Source: Candidatus Eiseniibacteriota bacterium (lineage in GTDB: Bacteria; Eisenbacteria; RBG-16-71-46). From it: 5,945 bases of DNA. Position numbers and translations under genes: made by a program. Every line of letters begins with the position of its first letter. Positions within the stretch are counted from its first letter, which is position 1. The DNA lies in the NCBI GenBank assembly GCA_005893185.1, contig VBOS01000246.1, positions 1-5,945 of the forward strand, written 5' to 3'. The notes below the pieces were generated by a model. The model had not been told where the DNA came from. It saw only the letters and a program-made list of their open reading frames with translations, and ran no database searches. This document shows, piece by piece, positions 1 to 5,762 of the stretch.

Positions 1-232
1 ACACCACCTGGAGCGGTTCCGCTCCGGCGTCCACGCGGCACAACGAGAGGCGGTCGGCTTTGGGGTGGCGCTCGACCTCCAGCACCCGCGCGACGACCAC
101 GCCCGGATAGGCGTGCCCGTGGGTCTCGATCGCCTCGACGTAGAAGCCGCGACGCGTGAGCGCGTCCGCCACCTGCTCGGGCGTTGCGCTCGCTTCGATC
201 CAGTCGTGGAGCCAGGAGATGGGCAGCTTCAA
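1..232 (-). CDS. pheT: Phenylalanyl-tRNA synthetase beta subunit, N-terminal part (runs off the left edge)
   Basis: This is the first 77 codons of PheT, the beta chain of the alpha2-beta2 cytoplasmic enzyme that charges tRNA-Phe. I translated it by hand. It opens LKLPISWLHDWIE (first residue read as Met), matching the usual PheT start with its SWL motif at residues 6-8. From about residue 43 comes the tRNA-binding OB-fold domain, with VVVARVLEVE, HPKADRL (56-62), a CRVD segment and LQVV at the window edge. The start is UUG: a good Shine-Dalgarno AAGGAG lies 8 nt upstream, and no ATG or GTG lies in frame in the short gap before it. The gene is normally directly next to pheS. Here a DUF885 gene and a 92-nt gap separate them. 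Identity is secure from the motifs and from the partner gene upstream; the rest of the protein is outside the window. Confidence 0.95.
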   Translation of the reverse strand, partial: MKLPISWLHDWIEASATPEQVADALTRRGFYVEAIETHGHAYPGVVVARVLEVERHPKADRLSLCRVDAGAEPLQVV

Positions 233-240
233 ATTCGATT

Positions 241-246
241 CTCCTT
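241..246 (-). promoter_or_regulatory. Shine-Dalgarno site fixing the UUG start of pheT
   Basis: AAGGAG on the minus strand, 8 nt before the TTG at 232-230. It decides the pheT start, since no ATG or GTG start is available in frame nearby. The strong site fits independent ribosome loading on pheT after the 92-nt gap that follows the DUF885 stop. That gap (233-324) holds only a weak 5-bp hairpin (299-311) with no T-run, so I see no terminator between the two genes. Confidence 0.75.
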
Positions 247-324
247 GCGTTGCGGCACGGAGTCCGCCGGATGCGCAGCTGCCATCCCGGCCGCACGCTC
301 GGGCAGCCCGAACACTATCACCGA

Positions 325-2154
325 TCAGCCCTTTCCGGCCTGGGTCTCCGCCTGCTTCTCGGCTGCGATCCAGTCGTCCACCACGCGCTCGAGCAGCGAC
401 AGCGGAAGCGAGCCGTTCGTGAGCACAACGTCGTGGAACTTCCGGATGTCGAAGCGCGGCCCCAGCGCGTCCATGGCCTTCTGCCGGAGCTGAAGGATCT
501 TCATCTCGCCCACCTTGTACGCGCACGCCTGACCCGGGCTCACGATGTAGCGCTCGACCTCGGTCACCACCTTCGCGCTGTCCATGCCGGTATTCCTCAC
601 CATGTAGTCGATCGCCTCCTGGCGGGTCCAGCGGTTCCGGTGGATGCCGGTGTCCACCACCAGGCGCACCGCGCGGAAGAGGTCGGCCTGGAGCGCCCCG
701 AGCGAGTCGAACGCGTCCTGCTGGAAGCCGCTCTCGAGGGCGAGGCGCTCGGCGTAGAGCCCCCAGCCCTCGGCGAATGCCGTGAAGGGGAGGATGCGCC
801 GGAAGAAGGGAACGCCCTTCAGCTCCTGCTGGATGGTGAGCTGGAAATGATGCCCGGGGATGCCTTCATGGTACGCGAGGGTGCGCATCTCGGGGCGGCT
901 GGTCTCGGCGGGATTGCGCAGGTTGGCGAAGAACACGCCGGGCCGCGAGCCGGTGAGGCTGCCGGGGTTGTAGTAGGCAGCGGGCGCAGTCGCCTCCTTG
1001 AACGCGGGAACACGCTCCACTTTCACACCGCCCTTGGGGCGCACGTCGAAGAGCGCGTCCACCCGGCGGTTCGCGTCGTCGAGGATGCGCTGGTAATCGG
1101 CGAGGATCATCGCCCGCCCCGAGTCGCCGGGCGGATAGTGGAACCGGGGCTCGGCCTGCATGCGCTTCATCGCCGCCGCCAGGCCGTCGGTTTTGTAGCC
1201 TTTTTCCTTGAGCAGCGTGCGCATCTCGCCCTGGATGCGGGCCACCTCGGAGAGACCGATCGCGTGGATGGTGTCGGCCGGCAGGTCGGTCGTGGTCTGG
1301 TTGCGCAGGCAGGACTGGTAGAACGCTTCGCCGTCCGGAAACTTCCACACGCCGTCGTCGGTCGTGGCCACAGCTCGGAGCTTCTCGCACTCGGCGATGA
1401 GCCTCGCGTAGGCGGGGTAAACCGTCCCCGCGACCTCGCGCTCGGCGCCTGCGACCAGCTCCTTGCGCCTCGCGACATCCAGCCCCTTCAGCGTGTCGAG
1501 ACGCGCGGAAAAGGTGGCGACGAGCGCGTTCTCTCCCGCCGGCTTCGCCGTGAAGTCGCTCATCTCCTTGAGCACGCGGTCCAGCACGAAGCGCGGCGGA
1601 ACGATCCCTTTCTCGCGGCGCAGCTCGAGCCCCGTGATGGTCTGGTCGAATGCGACGCCGAAACCGGACAGGCGCTTGACGTAGTTCTCCGCGTCCTTCG
1701 GGCGCCTGAGCGGGTGAATCGTCATCATGAAGTCCGGCAGCATGTTCTGGGCGCCGAACAGCAGGTTCACGGGGTAGTCGTAGTAGAGAAAGCGGTTGCT
1801 CATCGACTGGTTCTCGAGAAAGTAGCCGAGCACGTCGGCCGAGAGGCGCGCACTCGGCTTCATGTGGGCCGGATCGTAGCGGCGCAGCATCGCCAGCTCC
1901 TCCGCAATCTTGCCCGCCTCCATGCGCTCGAACTGCGGCGAGAGGTTGTCGAGCTTGTCGGAGTAGAAGTCGAACGGGGTGCCGTCCAGGATGCCGAGAT
2001 CCGTCATCATCGACGGATGGCGCGTCGCGAAGCGCAGGAACACCCGCACGTAGTAGTGGTCGATGGACCAGGGCTTGAACCAGATCGTGGGCACAGCGAA
2101 CACCACCGCCGCTGCGAGCAGCACCACGGCAAGCAGGAGCAGGATCTTCTTCAT
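325..2154 (-). CDS. DUF885-family predicted metallopeptidase with N-terminal signal or membrane anchor (609 aa)
   Basis: The protein begins MKK followed by a strongly hydrophobic stretch (residues 4-22), which is a Sec signal peptide or N-terminal anchor. There is no lipobox cysteine. The body acts outside the cytoplasm, most likely in the periplasm. The DUF885 hallmark is clear: YHEGIPGHHFQ at 428-438 (H429, E430, P433, G434, H435, H436), then AEGWGLYAERL at 461-471 with E462 as the likely third metal ligand, and PGQACAYKVGE at 540-550. The length of about 600 aa is usual for the family. Members are predicted zinc peptidases, but the substrate of this one cannot be told from sequence. It starts 34 nt after the pheS stop, with a modest GAGG site 6 nt from the ATG, so it probably shares the pheS transcript. 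Its position between pheS and pheT is odd, because nothing in the family links it to translation. The frame is intact with no sign of decay. Confidence 0.9.
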   Translation of the reverse strand: MKKILLLLAVVLLAAAVVFAVPTIWFKPWSIDHYYVRVFLRFATRHPSMMTDLGILDGTPFDFYSDKLDNLSPQFERMEAGKIAEELAMLRRYDPAHMKPSARLSADVLGYFLENQSMSNRFLYYDYPVNLLFGAQNMLPDFMMTIHPLRRPKDAENYVKRLSGFGVAFDQTITGLELRREKGIVPPRFVLDRVLKEMSDFTAKPAGENALVATFSARLDTLKGLDVARRKELVAGAEREVAGTVYPAYARLIAECEKLRAVATTDDGVWKFPDGEAFYQSCLRNQTTTDLPADTIHAIGLSEVARIQGEMRTLLKEKGYKTDGLAAAMKRMQAEPRFHYPPGDSGRAMILADYQRILDDANRRVDALFDVRPKGGVKVERVPAFKEATAPAAYYNPGSLTGSRPGVFFANLRNPAETSRPEMRTLAYHEGIPGHHFQLTIQQELKGVPFFRRILPFTAFAEGWGLYAERLALESGFQQDAFDSLGALQADLFRAVRLVVDTGIHRNRWTRQEAIDYMVRNTGMDSAKVVTEVERYIVSPGQACAYKVGEMKILQLRQKAMDALGPRFDIRKFHDVVLTNGSLPLSLLERVVDDWIAAEKQAETQAGKG

Positions 2155-2188
2155 CGAGCGCCTCGCATCGGAGGTTGGAGCGGGGGCT

Positions 2189-3337
2189 TCAGAACTGCCG
2201 CAGGAAGCGGACGTCGTTCTCGAGGAACATCCGGATCTCGGGGATCCCGTAGCGCATCATGGCGATGCGCTCGAGTCCCATGCCGAAGGCGAACCCGGTG
2301 ACCTCCTCGGGATCGTAGCCCACGGCGCGGAACACCTCGGTGTGCACCATGCCCGCCCCCAGCAGCTCGATCCAGCCCGTGCCCTTGCACACGGCGCAGC
2401 GTCGGGCGCCGCCCTCGCCCGCGACGCGCCCGCTCCCGCCGCAGATCGAGCACTCCACGTCCATCTGGCAGCCGGGCTCGACGAACGGGAAGTAGATCGG
2501 GATCAGCCGGGTCCGGGCCTCCACCCCGTAGATCGCGCGGGCGAAGGCATTCAGTGTCGCCTTCAGGTCGGCCATCGAGACGTTGCGGTCGACGAACAGG
2601 CCGTCGATCTGGTGGAACTGGTCCATGTGGCTGGCGTCCACCTGTTCCGCGCGGTAGACACGGCCCGGAAACACGAGCCGCAGTGGCGGCTTCCGCTCCT
2701 CCATCGCGCGCACCCAGCCCGGCGACGTGTGCGTGCGCAGCAGCACGTCGTCCGTCAGGAAATAGGTGTCGTGCGCGTCGCGCGCCGGATGATCGGGCGG
2801 GAAGTTGAGCTTGGTGAAGTTGTATTCGTCGCGCTCGACCTCCGGGCTCTCGTAGACCGAGTAGCCGAGGCCGTGAAAGAGATCGAGCAGCTCGTCGCGG
2901 ATCCGTCCCAGGACGTGCCGGTGGCCGACCCACGGGCGCCGCCCCGGCAGCGTGACGTCGATCGTCTCTCGGGTTTCGGCCGCGCGCTCGAGCACCAGGC
3001 GCCGCGCCGCCTCGATCTCGGAGAGCCAGCGCTTGATGAGGTTGAGGCCGCGCCCGCGCACCTTGCGGGCCTCGACCGGGAGCGAAGGCAGCTCGGCCAG
3101 GCCGCGCGTCACGATCCCGCGCTCGCGCCCCAGCAGCGCCACCTGCCGCTCGTGGAGCGCAGCGACGTCCGCCGCGCCGGCCAGCAGCTCGGCGCCGCGC
3201 CGGTAGAGATCGGCCAGCGCCGGATCGAGTGCGGAGAGCTCGGCCAGCCGCTGCGCGTGATCCGGCGCGAGCGGCGTCGGATCCGCGGTGACCCACGACG
3301 GATCGAGCGCGGCGGCCGGCGGTCCGGCGGCCGGCAT
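2189..3337 (-). CDS. pheS: Phenylalanyl-tRNA synthetase alpha subunit with N-terminal extension and Cys4 insert (382 aa)
   Basis: This is the catalytic alpha chain of PheRS, which forms Phe-AMP and transfers Phe to tRNA-Phe. Residues about 40-125 are the N-terminal helical arm, ending in the TIDVTLPGRR linker (125-134). The class II core shows LLRTHTSP (199-206), motif 2 PGRVYRAEQ with FHQIDGLF (224-248) and motif 3 GFAFGMGLERIAM (348-360). It is about 55 residues longer than the E. coli protein. Part of the excess is an Ala/Pro-rich N-terminus of about 40 residues. The rest is an insert at 296-321 with two CxxCxGxG motifs (C296, C299, C314, C317), probably binding zinc; similar inserts are known in many non-enterobacterial PheS proteins. 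The start codon overlaps the rplT stop (TAATG) with only a weak GGTGG upstream, which points to translational coupling. No other plausible in-frame start precedes the conserved region. A 10-bp direct repeat (3311-3320, 3326-3335) sits at the start. Confidence 0.96.
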   Translation of the reverse strand: MPAAGPPAAALDPSWVTADPTPLAPDHAQRLAELSALDPALADLYRRGAELLAGAADVAALHERQVALLGRERGIVTRGLAELPSLPVEARKVRGRGLNLIKRWLSEIEAARRLVLERAAETRETIDVTLPGRRPWVGHRHVLGRIRDELLDLFHGLGYSVYESPEVERDEYNFTKLNFPPDHPARDAHDTYFLTDDVLLRTHTSPGWVRAMEERKPPLRLVFPGRVYRAEQVDASHMDQFHQIDGLFVDRNVSMADLKATLNAFARAIYGVEARTRLIPIYFPFVEPGCQMDVECSICGGSGRVAGEGGARRCAVCKGTGWIELLGAGMVHTEVFRAVGYDPEEVTGFAFGMGLERIAMMRYGIPEIRMFLENDVRFLRQF

Positions 3338-3693
3338 TACGCCACCGCCGACTTCGCCACCTCCGCGAGCTTCGCGAAAGCCGCGGCGTCGCGCACCGCG
3401 AGATCGGCGAGCAGCTTGCGATTCACGTCCACCTGGGCGCGCTTGAGCCCCGAGATCAGCGTGCTGTAGGAGAGCCCGTTGATGCGGGCGGCTGCGTTGA
3501 TGCGCACGATCCAGAGCCGGCGGAAGTCGCGCTTGCGAAGCCGGCGGTGCTCGTAGGCGAACTGGCCGGCGCGCTGCACGGTCTGGAGCGCGGACTTGAA
3601 GAGCTTGCGGCGGCCGCCGAAGTTGCCCTTGGCCGCGGTCATGATCTTGCGCCGCCGGGCCCTTCCCGGAACGACGGTCTTTGCGCGTGGCAT
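3337..3693 (-). CDS. rplT: 50S ribosomal protein L20 (118 aa)
   Basis: L20 is an early-assembly protein of the large ribosomal subunit that binds 23S rRNA. The translated protein matches the family end to end at the usual length. It has a basic N-terminus (PGRARRRKIM, residues 9-18), then AKGNFGGRRKLF (21-32), FAYEHRRLRKRDFRRLWI (45-62), RINAAARINGLSYS (64-77) and the closing LADLAVRDAAAFAKL segment. The ATG at 3693 is preceded by a strong GGAGG (3703-3707) at 9-nt spacing. The stop TAA shares one base with the pheS start. In other bacteria L20 represses its own operon by binding the mRNA. Whether that occurs here cannot be judged, but the 73-nt gap upstream contains a small hairpin. Confidence 0.98.
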   Translation of the reverse strand: MPRAKTVVPGRARRRKIMTAAKGNFGGRRKLFKSALQTVQRAGQFAYEHRRLRKRDFRRLWIVRINAAARINGLSYSTLISGLKRAQVDVNRKLLADLAVRDAAAFAKLAEVAKSAVA

Positions 3694-3737
3694 GGAAACC
3701 TACCTCCCTCTCCCGTCGGGACGGCGGATGCGCGCCC

Positions 3738-3762
3738 CCGGGAAACGAATGATCACTCCCGG
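3738..3762 (-). other. Small inverted repeat in the rpmI-rplT gap
   Basis: CCGGGA (3738-3743) and TCCCGG (3757-3762) can pair across a 13-nt loop in the 73-nt gap between rpmI and rplT. The stem is short and there is no T-run after it, so it does not look like a terminator. It could shape the rplT translation start or protect the mRNA. The role is unknown and it may be chance in such GC-rich DNA. Confidence 0.35.
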
Positions 3763-3766
3763 TGGA

Positions 3767-3964
3767 TCAGCGCTTCCCCAGCATGCGCAGCACGCGGGCC
3801 TGGTCGACGCCCGCCACCATCACCATTCCGCCGAGGCGACGCTTGCGCGACCGGCGTTTGCCGATCATGCCGTGCCGCAGGTTCGACTGGGCCCGCATCG
3901 CCTTCCCGGTGCCGGACAGCTTGAACCGCTTCGCCGCGGCTCGATTCGTCTTCTGCTTGGGCAT
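3767..3964 (-). CDS. rpmI: 50S ribosomal protein L35 (65 aa)
   Basis: L35 is a small, very basic protein of the large ribosomal subunit. The 65 residues match the family in length and layout: MPKQKTNRAAAKRFKLSGTG at the start, then a central AQSNLRHGMIGKRRSRKRRL (residues 25-44), where the NLRH and KR-rich segments are typical, and a short tail ending MLGKR. The ATG at 3964 lies 2 nt after the infC stop. AAGGAG sits 5 nt before it inside the end of infC, so the two genes are probably translationally coupled. The order infC-rpmI-rplT is the classical one and supports the call. Confidence 0.97.
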   Translation of the reverse strand: MPKQKTNRAAAKRFKLSGTGKAMRAQSNLRHGMIGKRRSRKRRLGGMVMVAGVDQARVLRMLGKR

Positions 3965-3966
3965 CG

Positions 3967-4605
3967 TCACTCCTTCGAGCCGGTCTCGACTCTGGTTGCC
4001 GGGCTCGCCGGCCGCGCGGCCGGTGCCGCCGTCCGCGCGGACGGTGCCGGCACGCTGTCGCGGCTCTCGGCCTTCGGGGTGCTCTTCTGCTTCGGCATCA
4101 GCACACTCGTCAGCGTGCGCCCCTCGGACCGCGGCGGCGATTCGACCGTCGAGATGTCCGCCAGCGAAGCGATCACCTTCTGGATGAGCCGGTGGCCGAT
4201 CTCCTGATGGGCGATCTCGCGGCCGCGGAACGTGACGGTGAGCTTCACCTTGTCGCGTCCCTCGAGGAACTCCCGCGCGTGCTCGAGCTTGAAGTTGTAG
4301 TCGTGGCCCTCGATCTTGGGCCGCATCTTGATTTCCTTGAGCTGCATCTGGTGCTGCTTCTTCCGCGCCTTGCGCGCCCGCCGGTTCTGCTCGTACTTGA
4401 ACTTCCCGTAGTCCATGATGCGGCACACGGGGGGCCGCGCCGTGGGCGAAACCTCGACCAGGTCGAGGCCCTTGGACTGGGCGAGGGTGAGGGCCTCCCG
4501 GACCGCGAGCACGCCGACCTGCGTGCCGTCATCGCCGATGACGCGAACCTGCGGAACTCGGATACGCTCGTTGACGCGGACTTCGGGTAGCTTGGGTGTG
4601 GAAAT
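3967..4605 (-). CDS. infC: Translation initiation factor IF-3, AUU start, long Ala/Pro-rich C-terminal tail (212 aa)
   Basis: IF3 binds the 30S subunit, blocks premature 50S joining and checks the start codon. The N-domain carries RVPQVRVIGDDGTQ (16-29), then LDLVEVSPTARPPVCRIMDY (47-66). The C-domain holds MRPKIEGHDYNFKLEHAREF (94-113), KLTVTFRGREIAHQEIG (121-137) and GRTLTSVLMPKQK (162-174). The start is read as ATT at 4605-4603: GGAGG lies 7 nt upstream, and no ATG, GTG or TTG lies in frame between there and the conserved region. The first in-frame canonical codon, the GTG at 4512, would cut off part of the N-domain. AUU is the known infC start in E. coli and underlies IF3 self-regulation. 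IF3 usually ends near residue 174. The following 38 residues are a low-complexity Ala/Pro/Ser tail encoded partly by a 21-bp tandem repeat. Confidence 0.95.
   Translation of the reverse strand: MSTPKLPEVRVNERIRVPQVRVIGDDGTQVGVLAVREALTLAQSKGLDLVEVSPTARPPVCRIMDYGKFKYEQNRRARKARKKQHQMQLKEIKMRPKIEGHDYNFKLEHAREFLEGRDKVKLTVTFRGREIAHQEIGHRLIQKVIASLADISTVESPPRSEGRTLTSVLMPKQKSTPKAESRDSVPAPSARTAAPAARPASPATRVETGSKE
4007..4048. repeat. Two tandem 21-bp units, each with a 16-bp perfect palindrome, inside the infC tail
   Basis: Positions 4007-4027 and 4028-4048 are tandem copies that differ at two bases only (4011 G versus 4032 T; 4020 C versus 4041 A). Each copy holds a perfect 16-bp palindrome: CCGGCCGCGCGGCCGG at 4008-4023 and CCGTCCGCGCGGACGG at 4029-4044. 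The two differing bases are partners within the palindrome, so pairing is kept in both copies. In IF3 they encode seven-residue units resembling APSARTA and APAARPA. Confidence 0.85.
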
Positions 4606-4612
4606 GGCTTCA

Positions 4613-4617
4613 CCTCC
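4613..4617 (-). promoter_or_regulatory. Shine-Dalgarno site of infC, 7 nt before an AUU start
   Basis: GGAGG on the minus strand, followed by 7 nt and then ATT at 4605-4603. It is the site that places the infC start. A rare AUU start makes infC translation depend on IF3 level, because IF3 rejects non-canonical starts; this is established for E. coli and inferred here. Confidence 0.75.
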
Positions 4618-4665
4618 AGTTGGCTCGGCGAAACGACTCCCCGGCGGCCGCTGCGCGCACGCAAA

Positions 4666-4709
4666 GACGCCGGGCGGGATCTCCAGCAGCGAAGACCCCG
4701 CCCGGCGTC
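4666..4709 (-). promoter_or_regulatory. Strong hairpin in the infC leader (attenuator- or terminator-like)
   Basis: On the minus strand, GACGCCGGGCGGG (4709-4697) pairs perfectly over 13 bp with CCCGCCCGGCGTC (4678-4666). Most of the 18 nt between can extend the stem (G-U, U-A, C-G, U-A, U-G, C-G, G-U) to a CUGC tetraloop. It ends 48 nt before the infC Shine-Dalgarno and is followed only by TTTGCG, a weak U-tract. It could be an attenuator of infC-rpmI-rplT-pheS, a relic terminator or an RNA-stability element. The structure itself is certain from sequence; the role is inference. Confidence 0.6.
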
Positions 4710-4830
4710 GTGCCGGTCGCTCCGGGACCGCGAGGCGGAAACCGGAGTCGCGAACCCCCGGGCGAGGCCGCCATGGGCCCGCGGAGGGTGAGAAGCGCGG
4801 GGCTTCTGCTTTCTGGTGACTGCGCGCGGC

Positions 4831-4859
4831 AGTCTAGCGGCGGAGCCCCCGGGATGCAA
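4831..4859 (-). promoter_or_regulatory. Candidate sigma70-type promoter for the infC operon
   Basis: TTGCAT (4859-4854) and TAGACT (4836-4831) are separated by exactly 17 bp and point toward infC. The -10 matches TATAAT at four of six positions and the -35 matches only in TTG. Transcription from about 4824 would give a leader of roughly 220 nt. An inverted repeat, GACTGC/GCAGTC (4818-4834, 5-nt loop), overlaps the -10 and the predicted start point and could be an operator or the 5' stem of the RNA. Confidence 0.4.
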
Positions 4860-4950
4860 GCGGCGGTGCTGTGCGTGCGGGGAGGAGGCGGCGGCCGCGC
4901 GAAAGGCGCCGCCATAGAATGTGGCGATTCCGGCTGATTGCCGCAGCGCT

Positions 4951-4980
4951 TTGACACTCTCCGATGCCCCCTTCTAGCTT
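4951..4980 (+). promoter_or_regulatory. Sigma70-like promoter for the outer-membrane barrel gene
   Basis: A perfect -35 TTGACA (4951-4956) is followed after 18 bp by TAGCTT (4975-4980), which matches TATAAT at three positions. The expected start near 4987 would give a leader of about 40 nt ending in a good ribosome site. This suggests the gene is a self-contained transcription unit. Confidence 0.55.
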
Positions 4981-5029
4981 ACCCGCGGTCCCCGTCCATG
5001 GTGGCCGGGCGACGGTGCAGGAGGAGACG

Positions 5030-5713
5030 ATGAAGCGAGCGACGGTCGCAGTTGCGGGTCTATTCCTGATGACGTTCGCCCCCGCCGCCTGGGCGCTGGG
5101 CAAGGGCGGCTCGATGTTCGCGATCGAGCTCACGAACGGCACCGCGGATTTCTCGGACAAGCTGAACGGAGCGCACGGTGGTCCTCCGAACTACACCGCT
5201 TCGTACATCTCCGCCTACGACCACTCGGAGCTCGGAATCCAGGGCCAGTACTGGCGCATGATGGCGGAAGACTACGCGTTCACCCTCAGCGTGGGATGGG
5301 GGTTCTTCAGCGAGACCGACAAGCCCGGCCAGGGAGCGACCGCCGGCTCACCGGATTCGAAGTTCTCCACCAGCTCATACAACGTGCGCATCGGCGGCGA
5401 TCGCGTGGCCAAGATCAGCGATCGCACCACGATGTACGGCGGACCTGGGATCGAGTTCTGGAGCGGGAGTGCGAAGTTCGAGCCCTCTCCCCTCACCGGG
5501 ACCGGCGACTACACGAACCAGAGCACGAAGCGCTGGGGGCTCTCGGCCCGCGTCGGCGCCACCATGATGCTGAGCCCGGGCATGGGCCTCACCGCCCACG
5601 TCGGCGGGCGCTACGGCTATGCCTCCGTCGAGGAGCAGGGCGCGAAGGCCACCTGGTGGCCCAGCAGCATCGAATCCTCGGCCGGCGTGCTGTGGGCGTT
5701 CGGCGAGAAGTAG
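5030..5713 (+). CDS. Predicted small outer-membrane beta-barrel protein (227 aa)
   Basis: I do not recognise a named family, but the build is that of a small outer-membrane barrel of the OmpA/opacity-porin type. Residues 1-22 form a classical signal peptide: MKR, a hydrophobic core, and AWA before the likely cut at 22/23. The rest consists of alternating, aromatic- and glycine-rich strand-like segments, for example ELGIQGQYWRMM (67-78), YAFTLSVGWGFFSET (82-96), SYNVRIGGDRVA (116-127), MYGGPGIEFWSGSAKF (135-150), WGLSARVGATMML (169-181), GLTAHVGGRYGYASV (186-200) and a terminal SSAGVLWAF. That is about right for eight strands. The start is the ATG at 5030, with GGAGGAG just upstream. An earlier in-frame ATG (4964) lies inside the promoter and ahead of the signal peptide, so I rejected it. 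The gene lies opposite to the cluster, between thrS and infC. Its function is unknown. Confidence 0.8.
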   Translation: MKRATVAVAGLFLMTFAPAAWALGKGGSMFAIELTNGTADFSDKLNGAHGGPPNYTASYISAYDHSELGIQGQYWRMMAEDYAFTLSVGWGFFSETDKPGQGATAGSPDSKFSTSSYNVRIGGDRVAKISDRTTMYGGPGIEFWSGSAKFEPSPLTGTGDYTNQSTKRWGLSARVGATMMLSPGMGLTAHVGGRYGYASVEEQGAKATWWPSSIESSAGVLWAFGEK

Positions 5714-5729
5714 CCGCAGGCTTTAAGGG

Positions 5730-5762
5730 GCGCGCGAGCGGGCGCTACGCCCGCTCGCGCGC
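5730..5762. terminator. 15-bp perfect hairpin between convergent genes, with the thrS stop codon in its loop
   Basis: Positions 5730-5744 pair perfectly with 5748-5762, leaving the 3-nt loop CTA at 5745-5747. That loop is the thrS stop TAG on the minus strand. The hairpin begins 17 nt after the barrel gene's stop and covers the last codons of thrS. The following T-tracts are poor on both sides (TTCCTTCT to the right; CCCCTTAAA leaving to the left), so it is at best a weak intrinsic terminator. A bidirectional terminator or a 3'-end stabiliser is the likely role. Confidence 0.6.

Larger units (their letters stand above)
4606..5029. other. Divergent intergenic region between infC and the barrel gene
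   Basis: These 424 bp contain no gene I can support. They hold two outward-facing candidate promoters: the minus-strand one at 4831-4859 and the plus-strand one at 4951-4980. They also hold the strong infC leader hairpin (4666-4709), a GACTGC/GCAGTC inverted repeat (4818-4834) and a 7-bp inverted repeat, GGCGGCG/CGCCGCC (4887-4893, 4907-4913). Open frames crossing it have no convincing ribosome sites. Confidence 0.7.

Noticed and set aside
235..290. A short ATG frame of about 18 codons whose TGA overlaps the pheT UUG start.
   Set aside because: It has no ribosome site of its own and lies in the gap after the DUF885 gene. It is most likely chance.
184..2301. A 705-codon open frame on the plus strand opposite the DUF885 gene.
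   Set aside because: It is a mirror frame typical of high-GC genes. Its translation is a His/Arg/Val/Leu-rich string with no family motif, while the opposite strand has clear DUF885 motifs.
2063..3469. A 468-codon plus-strand open frame opposite pheS and rplT.
   Set aside because: It is a shadow of pheS and rplT, with biased composition and no recognisable domain.
3962..4098. The IF3 tail contains MPKQKS and the next gene L35 begins MPKQKT; the DNA is nearly identical over 16 bases (ATG at 4098 and ATG at 3964).
   Set aside because: IF3 proteins commonly end in a VLAPKKK-like segment, so the match is explained by the IF3 C-terminus plus similar codon use, not by duplication of the rpmI start. 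Similarity stops after about 16 bases.
4610..4774. A leader reading frame on the minus strand starting at an ATG near 4774 and ending at a TGA inside the infC ribosome site.
   Set aside because: There is no Shine-Dalgarno before the ATG, the product is low-complexity Ala/Pro/Gly/Arg, and the frame runs through the strong hairpin. A regulatory upstream ORF is possible but unsupported.
4915..4920. TAGAAT, a near-consensus -10 on the plus strand upstream of the barrel gene.
   Set aside because: The sequence 17 bp upstream (around 4892-4897) is CGGCCG, a poor -35. The TTGACA-based site at 4951-4980 is closer to the gene and more convincing.
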